Source of the DNA: JBDKGV01 sp039798005
Lineage (GTDB): Bacteria > Fibrobacterota > Fibrobacteria > UBA5070
Assembly: GCA_039798005.1 (NCBI GenBank)
Contig: JBDKGV010000017.1
Coordinates: forward strand, 1 to 24,101
Direction of reading: 5' to 3'
Length of the DNA stretch: 24,101 bases
Of the stretch, positions 1-6,803 are shown piece after piece. A program made the position numbers and the translations under genes. Each line of letters begins with the position of its first letter. Position 1 is the first letter of the stretch. The notes under the pieces are model-generated. The model was not told where the DNA came from. It did no database searches and saw only the letters and a program-made list of their open reading frames with translations.

Positions 1-228
1 ATCGCCCAGCTATACGCGCGGGTGACCAATTTCGCCGATGGCGCCTTGACTTCGGCGACCAAGAGCACACAGAACCGCATCACCGACATCTCCAAGCAGG
101 TAGATGCCCAACAGACTCGCGTGGACAACTACAAGGAGCGTCTGGTGAAACAATACTCGGCCATGGAGAAATCCATGCAAAAAGTCAAGGGTCAGAGCAG
201 TTCCTTCATGTCTCAGATCGGGAGATAA
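1..228 (+). CDS. fliD: Flagellar hook-associated protein 2 (FliD), C-terminal end only
   Basis: Partial gene: the frame is open from base 1 and stops at 226-228, leaving about 75 codons. The visible part has a short segment (IAQLYARVTNFADGAL) followed by a long amphipathic helix with repeated polar heptads (DISKQVDAQQTRVDNYKERL) and a second helix ending MSQIGR. This is the normal end of the FliD_C coiled-coil region. In the family, FliD forms the cap at the filament tip and guides flagellin polymerisation outside the cell. fliS follows after 2 bases, which is the classic fliD-fliS order and supports the call. The N-terminal part lies outside the window, so domain completeness cannot be judged. 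Confidence 0.88.
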   Translation: MAQLYARVTNFADGALTSATKSTQNRITDISKQVDAQQTRVDNYKERLVKQYSAMEKSMQKVKGQSSSFMSQIGR

Positions 229-230
229 TC

Positions 231-656
231 ATGAGCAATCCCATCCAGACCTATCGAAATACCGCCATTCAAACGGCGGATCGCGGCAAGCTGGTCGTCA
301 TGGTCTACGACTACTGCATCAACTGGTGCGACAAGGCCGTGGAGTGCGAAAACGAGCACGACATCTCCGGCAAGCTCAGCGCCATCTCCAAGGTGCAAAG
401 CGGCATCACGGAACTGACCTGCGCCCTGGACATGGAAAAAGGCGGCGAGATCGCCCGCAACCTCTGGCGCATCTACGACTTCATGATGTGGTACCTGTCC
501 CAAGCCATGCGCTCCGGACAGATCGACAAGGTCGACAAGGTTCGCGCATTGCTTGACGAACTGCGCGGGGCTTGGGTCATCGCCGCCGAGAACGTCCGTC
601 GCAACGATGCATCGATTCTCTCGGGAGCCCCTCGCGGAATTGCAATTTCCGTGTAA
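231..656 (+). CDS. fliS: Flagellin export chaperone FliS
   Basis: A 141-residue protein of the usual FliS size. The N-terminus SNPIQTYRNTAIQTADRGKL matches the conserved FliS start (a Tyr-Arg followed by a helix entering the first bundle), and the next helix (VVMVYDYCINWCDKAVECE) corresponds to the LI.MLYDGAI segment. FliS binds the disordered C-terminus of flagellin in the cytosol, prevents premature polymerisation and delivers it to the type III export gate. The ATG lies 2 bases after the fliD stop and the gene is followed 1 base later by the next ATG, so the three are almost certainly cotranscribed. The pair of close cysteines in helix 1 is unusual but not diagnostic. The C-terminus (SGAPRGIAISV) is divergent. 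Confidence 0.93.
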   Translation: MSNPIQTYRNTAIQTADRGKLVVMVYDYCINWCDKAVECENEHDISGKLSAISKVQSGITELTCALDMEKGGEIARNLWRIYDFMMWYLSQAMRSGQIDKVDKVRALLDELRGAWVIAAENVRRNDASILSGAPRGIAISV

Positions 657-657
657 G

Positions 658-1068
658 ATGGAAAATCCCACCCAAGAGCTGGTCGCTGTCATCAATGAGC
701 TGGTCGCCAATTACTCCCCTTTTTCTCATCCGGGAAACGATTGGCGCGATGGTGGCGAAGGACTGGACGCCTTGGTGGAAGCCCGGGATCGGGCCTTGGA
801 GAACGCCCTGCCTCTCTTGGACCGGATGAAGGAACTCTGGTCGCTTTGGGAAACGGCAACCCCCAGCGAGCGCGAACGCGCCATTGTCGGTGAAGCCCGC
901 AATCGACTGGTCACGCTGGGCTTGGAGGTCAGCCGCAGCGACATCATGCTGGAGCGGGTGCTCTCGGAGAAGATCGCAAAGCTCAAGACGCTTGCATCCG
1001 ACAGCAACAAGAAAAGCCAGGCCTCCCAAGCCTACGGACGCGCAAGCATGGGCGGCTGGGTCAGCTGA
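658..1068 (+). CDS. Small helical protein in the FliT position (putative flagellar chaperone)
   Basis: A 136-residue product starting at the ATG one base after the fliS stop. The frame is open further upstream to 553, but that would overlap fliS by 100 bases, so the short start is preferred. It is predicted almost entirely helical and highly charged (LVEARDRALENALPLLDRMKELWSLWE, then EARNRLVTLGLEVSRSD), with a long final helix (ERVLSEKIAKLKTLASD) and a polar tail. FliT proteins are short helical chaperones encoded just after fliS that bind FliD or FliI; the size, fold class and position fit that role. I see no residue-level FliT signature, so this rests on synteny. It ends 3 bases before the convergent bacilliredoxin stop. 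Confidence 0.6.
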   Translation: MENPTQELVAVINELVANYSPFSHPGNDWRDGGEGLDALVEARDRALENALPLLDRMKELWSLWETATPSERERAIVGEARNRLVTLGLEVSRSDIMLERVLSEKIAKLKTLASDSNKKSQASQAYGRASMGGWVS

Positions 1069-1071
1069 TCT

Positions 1072-1608
1072 TCAGCAGCTTCCGGGCGAGCCGTCATTGC
1101 GGGCGATCTTGGAGCCGCAGGAGATGACGTGCTCAAGCTTGTCGTAGGCTTCAGGCGGGATGCTCGGGCCCTCCTTTTCGCACACCTGGCTGAAGATGTC
1201 GCCCAAGGACTCGGCGATCATCTCGGCATCCATGCGCTGGATGTGCGAGCGCTCCATCAAGGCCACCAGCGCCCCGTCCTTGAAAAGCGCGATGTTGGGA
1301 GAACTGGGCGCATGACCCGCGAGATACTTGTCGCGAAAATGTGCGACCGCAGACTTCTCCTGTCCGGCGAACATGGTCACCAGCTGGCCCGGGATCTTCT
1401 CGCCCTGGAGCGCCGCGCACACGCCTGGCCGGGCACTTCCCGCCGAACAGCCGCACACCGAATTGAGCACCACAAGGGTCGTTCCCGCCTGCGCAAGGGC
1501 CGCCTCGACCTCGTCAACCGTGACCACGTCGCGGAAACCAACGGCGTTGAGCTCCTCGCGCATGGGCTTGACGGCATTGGGATCGTATGTGGGTGTGTCC
1601 TGGACCAT
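1072..1608 (-). CDS. Bacilliredoxin, BrxA/BrxB (DUF1094) family, with C-terminal Cys extension
   Basis: A 178-residue thioredoxin-fold protein. The segment TTLVVLNSVCGCSAGSARPG carries the family's CGC active-site motif (Cys52, Cys54), and HAPSSPNIALFKDGALVALMERSHIQRM matches the conserved second half with the ERxxIQ helix. Bacilliredoxins remove bacillithiol from S-bacillithiolated proteins in Firmicutes. Homologues occur widely in other phyla, where the cognate low-molecular-weight thiol is often unknown. Known members are about 140-145 residues; this one runs roughly 30 residues longer and adds Cys143, Cys164 and a C-terminal Cys178 (SPGSC). A good AAGGAG ribosome site sits 6 bases before the ATG. 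It is convergent with the flagellar genes and seems monocistronic. Confidence 0.88.
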   Translation of the reverse strand: MVQDTPTYDPNAVKPMREELNAVGFRDVVTVDEVEAALAQAGTTLVVLNSVCGCSAGSARPGVCAALQGEKIPGQLVTMFAGQEKSAVAHFRDKYLAGHAPSSPNIALFKDGALVALMERSHIQRMDAEMIAESLGDIFSQVCEKEGPSIPPEAYDKLEHVISCGSKIARNDGSPGSC

Positions 1609-1704
1609 GTTTTTCTCCTTGATTGAGACCGTGTGTCGATTCAGTGGAGAAGATACGGAATCGCATGCTGCGCGCCCCTAACCTGCAGTGCGTGCAGGAA
1701 ATGC

Positions 1705-1843
1705 CTCCTTGGACGGGAGGATGGAAGCAAGCGACCCGCATAAGCGCACAAGGGATGCCGCGTTCGCCTGCCATCGCCCACCCCAACCCTCCCATCCGGG
1801 AGGGGGGAAGCAAGCGACCCGCATAAGCGCGCAAGGGATGCCG
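1705..1843. repeat. Tandem pair of hairpin plus 38-bp direct repeats
   Basis: Bases 1723-1760 and 1806-1843 read the same except at one position (core GGAAGCAAGCGACCCGCATA, continuing to AAGGGATGCCG). Each is preceded by a small stem-loop: CTCC...GGAG at 1705-1719, and CCCTCC-CATCC-GGGAGG at 1788-1804. The unit length is 83 bases. The end of each unit (AAGGGATGCCG) is the first conserved box of the dispersed element, so copy A appears to start from the second unit. Confidence 0.85.
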
Positions 1844-2044
1844 GCCATCGGCCCAAGACCCCGCAGGCCCGAAATCGGAGGCGTTCCCGCGTATGCCCTT
1901 GGAGGGGGCAGATCTCAGATCCGCCCGTACACAATTTGACGCGGGATTGTTGGGCAGCGGAGGCTTGGCAGGCAGCCCGGCCCGGTGAGCCCGCCGTTGC
2001 CTAGGCGGAGCCGAAGCCATGGCGGGTGAGGCCGGGAGGCGCCC
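1831..2044 (+). repeat. Dispersed structured repeat, copy A (long form)
   Basis: Shares ordered boxes with copies B (12229-12324, minus) and C (14194-14302). They are AGGGATGCCGGC (1834-1845), CCCAAGACCCCGC (1852-1864), GGCTTGGCAGGCAGCCCGG (1962-1980) and GGGAGGCGCC (2034-2043). Box 2 and box 3 can pair (CCAAG with CTTGG). A second arm has the stem CCCGCC (1990-1995)/GGCGGG (2020-2025) and the apical sequence CTAGGCGGAGCCGAA (2001-2015). This copy has about 97 bases between boxes 2 and 3, far more than copy C; that insert can itself fold through CCCGCGT and ACGCGGG. Confidence 0.75.
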
Positions 2045-2045
2045 T

Positions 2046-2082
2046 TTTGACAAATCCTGTCTTTGCGACAGGATCCGTCAAA
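2046..2082 (-). terminator. Strong hairpin directly after rmlD
   Basis: TTTGAC (2046-2051) pairs with GTCAAA (2077-2082), and ATCCTGTC (2054-2061) pairs perfectly with GACAGGAT (2067-2074), with a 5-base loop. It touches the rmlD stop codon (2083-2085, minus strand). There is only a short T-rich tail on the minus strand, so it is either a weak intrinsic terminator or a 3'-end stabiliser. Its left half is one instance of the recurring GACA-N5-TGTC motif. Confidence 0.65.
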
Positions 2083-2958
2083 TCAGCCCAGCGTCTCGAT
2101 GACCTGCTTGAGGGAATCTTCCCAGTGAGGGAGAGCCAGGCCGAAATCGCGCTGGAGCTTGGCGCCGGACATGCGGCTGTTCCTGGGGCGCGCCGCCGGA
2201 GTGGGGTAGGCCTCGGTGCCGATGGCCTTGAGCTCCTTGAGGACCTGTTCGGACTTCTTGGGGTCGTGCTCGAAGATGGACTTGGCAAAGCCGTGCCAGC
2301 TGACAAACCCCGCCTGAGGCATGTGGTACACGCCGCTCTGGGTGGTCCAGCGGGCAAGGGCCAAGGCGGTGGCCTCGGCGATCATGCGCGAGGAGGTGGG
2401 GGAGCCGATCTGGTCGTCGATGATGGAAAGAGCTTCGCGTTCACGGGCCAGGCGCAGCATGGTGAGCAGGAAGTTTCCGCCGCGCGCACCGTAGACCCAG
2501 CTCACCCGGAAGATCAGGTGGTCGTTGGGCAGGGCCGCTGCGATGGCAAGGTCTCCTTCCAGCTTGGTCTGGCCGTAGGCGTTCAAGGGGCCGGTGGGGG
2601 AGTCTTCGGTCCAGAGTGCTTCGCCATCGCCCGGATAGACGTAGTCCGTCGAATAGTGGATCATGCGGGCGCCAAGCTTGGCGGCTTCCTCGGCCAGCAC
2701 CGCAGGGCCGGTCGCATTGATGGCGCGGCACTTCTCGAGGTCCGTCTCCGCCTTGTCCACCGCCGTGTAGGCCGCGGCGTTCACGATCACCGTGGGCTTG
2801 ACTTCACGCACGATCTTTCGCAGACCTTCGGAGTCGGTGAGGTCGATCTCGGGGTAATCCAGAGCCACCACCTCGCCAAGCGGGGCAAGGGTACGCTGGA
2901 GTTCCCAGCTGACCTGGCCAAAACGGCCGACAAGGAGGATTTTCGAGGACTTGAACAT
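2083..2958 (-). CDS. rmlD: dTDP-4-dehydrorhamnose reductase (RmlD)
   Basis: A 291-residue NAD(P)-dependent reductase of the extended SDR superfamily and of normal RmlD length. It catalyses the last step of dTDP-L-rhamnose synthesis, which supplies rhamnose for surface polysaccharide. Visible signatures are the Rossmann loop GRFGQVSWEL (residues 11-20, slightly unusual where most have GxxGQLG), VNAAAYTAVDKAE, the catalytic region HYSTDYVYPG (residues 101-110) with Tyr128 and Lys132 of YGQTK, and RVSWVYG. A GGAG ribosome site lies 8 bases before the ATG. rmlA, rmlB and rmlC are not in the window, so the pathway is not clustered here. It is divergent from the tol operon across 211 bases. Confidence 0.93.
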   Translation of the reverse strand: MFKSSKILLVGRFGQVSWELQRTLAPLGEVVALDYPEIDLTDSEGLRKIVREVKPTVIVNAAAYTAVDKAETDLEKCRAINATGPAVLAEEAAKLGARMIHYSTDYVYPGDGEALWTEDSPTGPLNAYGQTKLEGDLAIAAALPNDHLIFRVSWVYGARGGNFLLTMLRLAREREALSIIDDQIGSPTSSRMIAEATALALARWTTQSGVYHMPQAGFVSWHGFAKSIFEHDPKKSEQVLKELKAIGTEAYPTPAARPRNSRMSGAKLQRDFGLALPHWEDSLKQVIETLG

Positions 2959-3034
2959 GGAAGAGGCTCCGGTTTGAGGACGGGAACAATCTAGTGAATC
3001 GTGTCAGATTCCCGCACCAAGGCTCTTCGGACCT

Positions 3035-3048
3035 TTGGACCGGTCCAA
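3035..3048. promoter_or_regulatory. 14-bp perfect palindrome between rmlD and tolQ
   Basis: TTGGACCGGTCCAA is a perfect inverted repeat, extended by an outer CTTCG/CGAAG pair (3025-3029 and 3052-3056). It sits in the divergent promoter space, 76 bases from rmlD and 121 bases from the chosen tolQ start. A dimeric repressor site is one reading; an RNA hairpin in the tolQ leader is another. Confidence 0.4.
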
Positions 3049-3169
3049 GTGCGAAGGACGGGATTTGCCATGCCTTGATCAAGGCGGCACGCCATTCCAC
3101 CAAGGGGCCCATTCGACGTATTCCCATTTTCTGCATCATCCCCCGCCCATCCTTGGTACTTTTGGACCT

Positions 3170-3829
3170 ATGCCGCTTTCCGAATCGTTCCCGTTGATCC
3201 ATCTGCTTCTCCACATGAGTGTCGCGGGATTTCTCGTGATGGCCTTCATCGTGGTCCTATCCGTGGTCTCGCTGGGAACCCTGTTCCTGAAGTGGAGTCA
3301 GATCCGAGCCGTGAGGCAGGCCGACCGCGTCATGATGAACCAGTTGGGCCAAGCCACCTGCTTTGAGGACATCTCACGGGCGGTCTCCAAGGGAACTCCC
3401 GATGGCATGCGGACCGTGCTGCGCTGGGGAGTGGCCGAAGCCGCCATCATTCCTCCCAACCATCCTGAGAGCGCCTTGATGATCGAATCCGCCATCGAAA
3501 GCGGGATCGAGTTGGAACGCACCCGCTTGGAGGAGCGCATGAGCCTTCTGGTGGTCACCTCCTCGCTTGGCCCGTTCCTGGGCCTTTTGGGAACCGTTTG
3601 GGGCATCATGGATGCCTTCTTCGCCATCGGCAAGATGGGTTCGGCATCCCTCTCCGTGGTGGCTCCGGGCATCGCTGAAGCCTTGGTCACGACCCTGTTC
3701 GGCATTCTGGTCGCCATCCCGGCCGCCGCCGGGCACCAGCTCCTGTCAGCGCGCATCCGCAGCATCGAAAGCGATTGGCTGGTCGGTGGCTCGCGTCTGC
3801 TCTCGCTCCACCGCCGTACCCTGGGCTGA
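3170..3829 (+). CDS. tolQ: TolQ/ExbB-family proton channel protein
   Basis: A 219-residue inner-membrane protein with the three-helix TolQ/ExbB layout: TM1 about residues 14-38 (MSVAGFLVMAFIVVLSVVSLGTLF), a cytoplasmic stretch with the helix MIESAIESGIELERTRLEERM, TM2 (LGPFLGLLGTVWGIMDAFFAI) and TM3 (IAEALVTTLFGILVAIPA). The motif LGPFLGLLGTVWG is the family hallmark. The complex uses proton flow to drive an energy transducer across the periplasm. The frame opens at 3035, but the upstream part is Pro/His-rich and not membrane-like, so the ATG at 3170 is preferred; its ribosome site is weak. First gene of a tightly packed operon with tolR, a transducer and tolB. Confidence 0.9.
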   Translation: MPLSESFPLIHLLLHMSVAGFLVMAFIVVLSVVSLGTLFLKWSQIRAVRQADRVMMNQLGQATCFEDISRAVSKGTPDGMRTVLRWGVAEAAIIPPNHPESALMIESAIESGIELERTRLEERMSLLVVTSSLGPFLGLLGTVWGIMDAFFAIGKMGSASLSVVAPGIAEALVTTLFGILVAIPAAAGHQLLSARIRSIESDWLVGGSRLLSLHRRTLG

Positions 3830-3831
3830 GC

Positions 3832-4251
3832 ATGCGGCGGCGCACCCGGGCCCCGGCGCCCCAGCCGGAACTGAACCTCACCAACCTGATGGACGTGGTC
3901 TTTGCCATCCTGGTCGTGTTCATGATGACGGCTCCGATGATGACCCAAGGCGTGAAAGTCGAACTGCCCAAGGGATCGTCCCCGGCCATGAACGAGAAGA
4001 AGAGCGTCACCGTAAGCTTTGACGCCGAGCGGCGGCTTTATGTGGATGGCAAGGAAACCACGCTTGCGGCCTTTCCCTCCGACTTCGAGCGTGCGTGGGG
4101 TGGCAACCCTGAGAAGGCCGTGTTCATCGAAGGCGACCGCGCCGTGCCCTATGGGCTGGTGCTGGAGACGGTGGACCGCATCCGTGCCGCAGGCGCCACC
4201 AAGATCGGGTTCCTGACCCAACCCGGTGCCGCGGCCATCGAGGCCCAATGA
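3832..4251 (+). CDS. tolR: TolR/ExbD-family biopolymer transport protein
   Basis: A 139-residue protein with a short basic N-terminus (MRRRTRAP), a single membrane helix (NLMDVVFAILVVFMMTAPMM) and a periplasmic domain. The helix contains the conserved Asp of LTNLMDVVF, the proton-carrying residue in this family. The periplasmic part reads VKVELPKGSS, then VTVSFDAERRLYVDGKET, typical of the ExbD/TolR fold. The ATG is 2 bases after the tolQ stop, and the gene overlaps the next by 4 bases (ATGA). The product pairs with the TolQ-like channel; the presence of TolB downstream favours a Tol rather than an Exb role. Confidence 0.9.
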   Translation: MRRRTRAPAPQPELNLTNLMDVVFAILVVFMMTAPMMTQGVKVELPKGSSPAMNEKKSVTVSFDAERRLYVDGKETTLAAFPSDFERAWGGNPEKAVFIEGDRAVPYGLVLETVDRIRAAGATKIGFLTQPGAAAIEAQ

Positions 4252-5009
4252 CGGGTCGCGAGGAAGGCCTGTCCCGCTATGTGGGACTCTCCATCGGGGC
4301 GCACATCGCCGTGGTCGCAGCCGTCCTCGCCTTCCTTTGGCTGGGTCGTTCGGAAGAACCCGCACCGCCGGTGACCTTCGAACTGGTGGGCATTCCCGGA
4401 CTTGCCGAAGGTTCGGCCGGAGCCGCCGAAGGCGGTGCATCAGGCCAGACGGAAGAGACCTCGACCGAGCCCGAGGCGACTCCCGAGCCGGTTCCGCCTC
4501 CTTCCGATGAACCTCAGGCCGCAGCGGTCTTGCCAGTCAAGCCCGAGGCGAAGCCTGCCCCCCCCGATCCCAAGGCGGTCGCCAAGCCAGGGCCTGCCCC
4601 CGTGACCAAGCCCGCAGCCAGCGGAAGCGGGACGGGAACGGCCACCGGACCCGGCAAGGGCAAAGGCGGAACCGGAACCGACACGTTGGTGGTCGGCACC
4701 GGAGCCGGAGGCGGCGGAGCCCCTTCCTACATGAGCGCGTGGCTGACGCGCGTGCGCACCCTCGTCGAGCGCCAATGGCGCGTCCCGGACGGTTCCCAAA
4801 CTCCCAAGGGCGCTCCGGTAGTAGTTTTCTCCGTAGCGCGGGACGGTCGGCCAGGCCGCCCCGCCTTGGCCTCCGCGTCGGGCAATCCTCTGGTGGATCG
4901 CCTGGCGCTGAGAGCCATCGCGGCCGTGGAAACCTTCCCGCCTCCGCCAGACGCCTGGCCGAAGGATGAGGTCAAGCTTCGCTATGTTCTTGAAGTCCGT
5001 ACTCCGTAA
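4248..5009 (+). CDS. TonB/TolA-like energy transducer
   Basis: A 253-residue protein with the three-part architecture of an energy transducer. There is one N-terminal membrane anchor (about residues 11-33, VGLSIGAHIAVVAAVLAFLW, with the conserved Ser/His face used to contact the motor). A long Pro/Ala/Lys-rich and then Gly-rich spacer (about 36-160) spans the periplasm. A C-terminal TonB-type domain (about 163-253) follows, including LVERQWRVPDG, VVVFSVARDGRPGRPALASASGNPLVDRLALRAI and FPPPPDAW. The C-terminus resembles TonB more than the E. coli TolA domain, which is common outside Proteobacteria; its position between tolR and tolB suggests it does TolA's job. It overlaps tolR by 4 bases and the tolB start lies inside its last codons. 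Confidence 0.88.
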   Translation: MTGREEGLSRYVGLSIGAHIAVVAAVLAFLWLGRSEEPAPPVTFELVGIPGLAEGSAGAAEGGASGQTEETSTEPEATPEPVPPPSDEPQAAAVLPVKPEAKPAPPDPKAVAKPGPAPVTKPAASGSGTGTATGPGKGKGGTGTDTLVVGTGAGGGGAPSYMSAWLTRVRTLVERQWRVPDGSQTPKGAPVVVFSVARDGRPGRPALASASGNPLVDRLALRAIAAVETFPPPPDAWPKDEVKLRYVLEVRTP

Positions 5010-6237
5010 TTCGCTGATCTTGACAATTTCCGTCCTGCTCCACGGCACCGTGGCCCAGGAGGACTTCGTGCTGCGCTCCCAAGCCGGGAACGTGGACATC
5101 ACCCGGCTCTCGATCCTTCCCTTCGAAGGGGTCGACGCGCTTTCCGAGTTCGGCGAGCAGGCCCGCCCTGAGGAGGTGCTGCGCTCGGACCTCGCCTTCT
5201 CGGGCCGCTTCGAGATCGTCCCGGTCGAGGGCAAGGCGGATTCCGTCTTCTTCCATCGCAACGGCGTCACCACCTTGATCAAGGGAGCCGCGCGCCACCT
5301 GGCTGGCGGTGAGATCGAGGTGCGCTACCAGCTTCTCGATGCGATCAGCCGCCAACCGCTCACCGAGAAGATCTACACCGGAAAGGCCCGTGACCTGCGG
5401 CGCCTCTCGCACCGGTTCTCCGACGATGCCGTGTTCCAGATCTACGGGGAACGCGGCATCGCCTCCACCCGCATCGCCTTCGTGAAGGGAAAACCGGGCA
5501 AGAAGGAGATCTGGGCCATGGATTACGACGGCTTCAATGCCGAGGCGATCACGAAGAACGGCTCGATCAACCTGGCACCGACCTTCGATCGCGACGGCGC
5601 GTTGGTGTGGATCTCCTTCATGGGCGGCAACGGCGCCCATGCGTGGAAGATGGCACCTGGCGGCAAGCCCAAGGCCTTGATCAACGGACTCGGAGGCACC
5701 CATTCGTCCGTGACCGTGAGCGCCATGGACGGGGAGATCGCCATCGCAAGCTCGCAGTCGGGCCAAAGCCAGATCTATCGCGCCAACGCCTCGGGCGGGG
5801 GTCTCGTACGCCTGAGCTACAACGAGGCGATCCAAACCTCGCCCTCGTGGTCCCCCAACGGCTGGGAACTGGCCTTCACATCGGATCGCACCGGCAAGCC
5901 CCAGATCTACATCATGGATCGGGAAGGCTCCTCGACCCGGCGCCTGACTTTGCAAGGCGGATACAATGATCAGGCCTCGTGGTCCCCCAACGGCGACGCA
6001 ATCGCCTTCGGCAGGCTGGCAGGAGACTGGCAAGTCGTCACCATCCGCCCCGACGGTTCCAACGAGCAGGTCGTGACCAACGGACGCAATCCCAAATGGT
6101 CGCCGGACGGACGCCATCTCGTCTACATGGTCGAGTGGGCCGGGAAATCCGACATCTGGGTGTGCAACCCCGACGGCACCGGTCGCCGCCAGCTCACGCA
6201 CGGCGGAGTCGCCTCGCTTCCGTCCTGGTCGCCCTGA
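4984..6237 (+). CDS. tolB: TolB, periplasmic beta-propeller protein of the Tol system
   Basis: A 417-residue exported protein. MFLKSVLRNSLILTISVLLHG-TVAQ forms a signal peptide, followed by the TolB N-terminal domain (VDITRLSILPFEG, then LRSDLAFSGRFEIVPVEG) and a WD40-like propeller. The propeller repeats are easy to see: TSPSWSPNGWELAFTSDRTG, ASWSPNGDAIAFG, PKWSPDGRHLVYMVEW. An in-frame ATG exists at 4966, but GAAGG directly abuts it; the start at 4984 gives a cleaner signal peptide and a GAGG 12 bases upstream. Both starts lie inside the 3' end of the transducer gene, implying translational coupling. In known systems TolB binds Pal and TolA; no pal follows here. The protein ends abruptly after the last SWSP. 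Confidence 0.92.
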   Translation: MFLKSVLRNSLILTISVLLHGTVAQEDFVLRSQAGNVDITRLSILPFEGVDALSEFGEQARPEEVLRSDLAFSGRFEIVPVEGKADSVFFHRNGVTTLIKGAARHLAGGEIEVRYQLLDAISRQPLTEKIYTGKARDLRRLSHRFSDDAVFQIYGERGIASTRIAFVKGKPGKKEIWAMDYDGFNAEAITKNGSINLAPTFDRDGALVWISFMGGNGAHAWKMAPGGKPKALINGLGGTHSSVTVSAMDGEIAIASSQSGQSQIYRANASGGGLVRLSYNEAIQTSPSWSPNGWELAFTSDRTGKPQIYIMDREGSSTRRLTLQGGYNDQASWSPNGDAIAFGRLAGDWQVVTIRPDGSNEQVVTNGRNPKWSPDGRHLVYMVEWAGKSDIWVCNPDGTGRRQLTHGGVASLPSWSP

Positions 6238-6287
6238 CACGGATCCGCTTGTAGCTTCTTCCTCGTACCTGCACACCGGGAGAAGCC

Positions 6288-6734
6288 ATGGGAACCGTCC
6301 GCCTGCACCGCATCTTGAAATCCACGCCGGAGAAGGTCTACCGCGCCTTCCTGGAACCGGCCGCGCTGGCCAAATGGATCCCTCCCCACGGCTTTGTCGC
6401 CACTGTGCACGCGATGGACGCCAAGGTGGGCGGCAGCTTCAAGATGTCGTTCGTCAACTTCGGCACCGGCAAGGAAGAGACCTTCGGGGGCACCTACCTG
6501 GAGCTGGTTCCCAACGAACGCCTGCGCTACACCGACCAGTTCGACGACCCGAACCTTCCTGGGGTGATTGAGGTCACCGTCGAGCTCAAGCCCGTGCTGT
6601 GCGGCACCGAAATCCACATCGAGCAGGCGAACCTGCCGGAGGCGATCCCGGTGGAATTCTGCTACCTGGGCTGGCAGGAGAGCCTGGAGCAGCTCGCCCA
6701 CCTGGTGGAGCCCGTCATTCCCGACGGCACCTGA
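6288..6734 (+). CDS. SRPBCC (AHSA1-like) domain protein
   Basis: A 148-residue protein consisting of one START-like SRPBCC domain of the Aha1-C/AHSA1 type. Visible signatures are the opening strand and helix VRLHRILKSTPEKVYRAFLEPAALAKWIPP, the glycine turn KVGGSFKMSFVN, FGGTYLELVPNERLRYTDQFDDP and the C-terminal helix CYLGWQESLEQLAHLVEP. These helix-grip domains bind hydrophobic ligands in a deep cavity; the substrate of bacterial single-domain members is usually unknown, and nothing here reveals it. The gene starts 50 bases after tolB, and a hairpin follows its stop. It may be cotranscribed with tolB or have its own promoter. Cytoplasmic, no signal peptide. Confidence 0.88.
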   Translation: MGTVRLHRILKSTPEKVYRAFLEPAALAKWIPPHGFVATVHAMDAKVGGSFKMSFVNFGTGKEETFGGTYLELVPNERLRYTDQFDDPNLPGVIEVTVELKPVLCGTEIHIEQANLPEAIPVEFCYLGWQESLEQLAHLVEPVIPDGT

Positions 6735-6742
6735 AACGACAA

Positions 6743-6770
6743 GCGCCCCGGCAAAGGCTTGCCGAGGCGC
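6743..6770. terminator. Stem-loop terminator between convergent genes
   Basis: GCGCC (6743-6747) pairs with GGCGC (6766-6770) and CGGCAA (6749-6754) with TTGCCG (6759-6764), with an AGGC loop and one symmetric mismatch. It lies between the SRPBCC stop (6734) and the hydrolase stop (6804, minus strand). It is followed by AATTTGACAAATT, which offers only a short U-tract in either direction, so it may serve both genes weakly. Confidence 0.7.
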
Positions 6771-6803
6771 AATTTGACAAATTCTGACTAAATAACCGCC
6801 GCC

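Larger units (their letters stand above)
1609..2082. other. 474-bp non-coding block holding direct repeats and a structured repeat
   Basis: No convincing gene is seen here; the open frames are short, GC-driven and overlap one another. It lies between the 5' end of the bacilliredoxin gene and the 3' end of rmlD, both on the minus strand, so it should contain the bacilliredoxin promoter near its left edge. From about 1700 it is filled with repeats: two near-identical 38-bp copies, then copy A of the dispersed structured element, then a strong hairpin after rmlD. These are listed separately. Confidence 0.8.

Noticed and set aside
553..657. Longer start for the FliT-like gene
   Set aside because: It would overlap fliS by about 100 bases, whereas an ATG one base after the fliS stop matches the operon's tight spacing.
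1700..1850. Possible CRISPR array
   Set aside because: There are only two repeats of 38 bp, each with its own hairpin and extending into a larger element; there is no regular spacer series and no cas gene.
4972..6276. A 434-codon frame opposite tolB
   Set aside because: Antisense shadow; tolB has clear propeller repeats and operon context.
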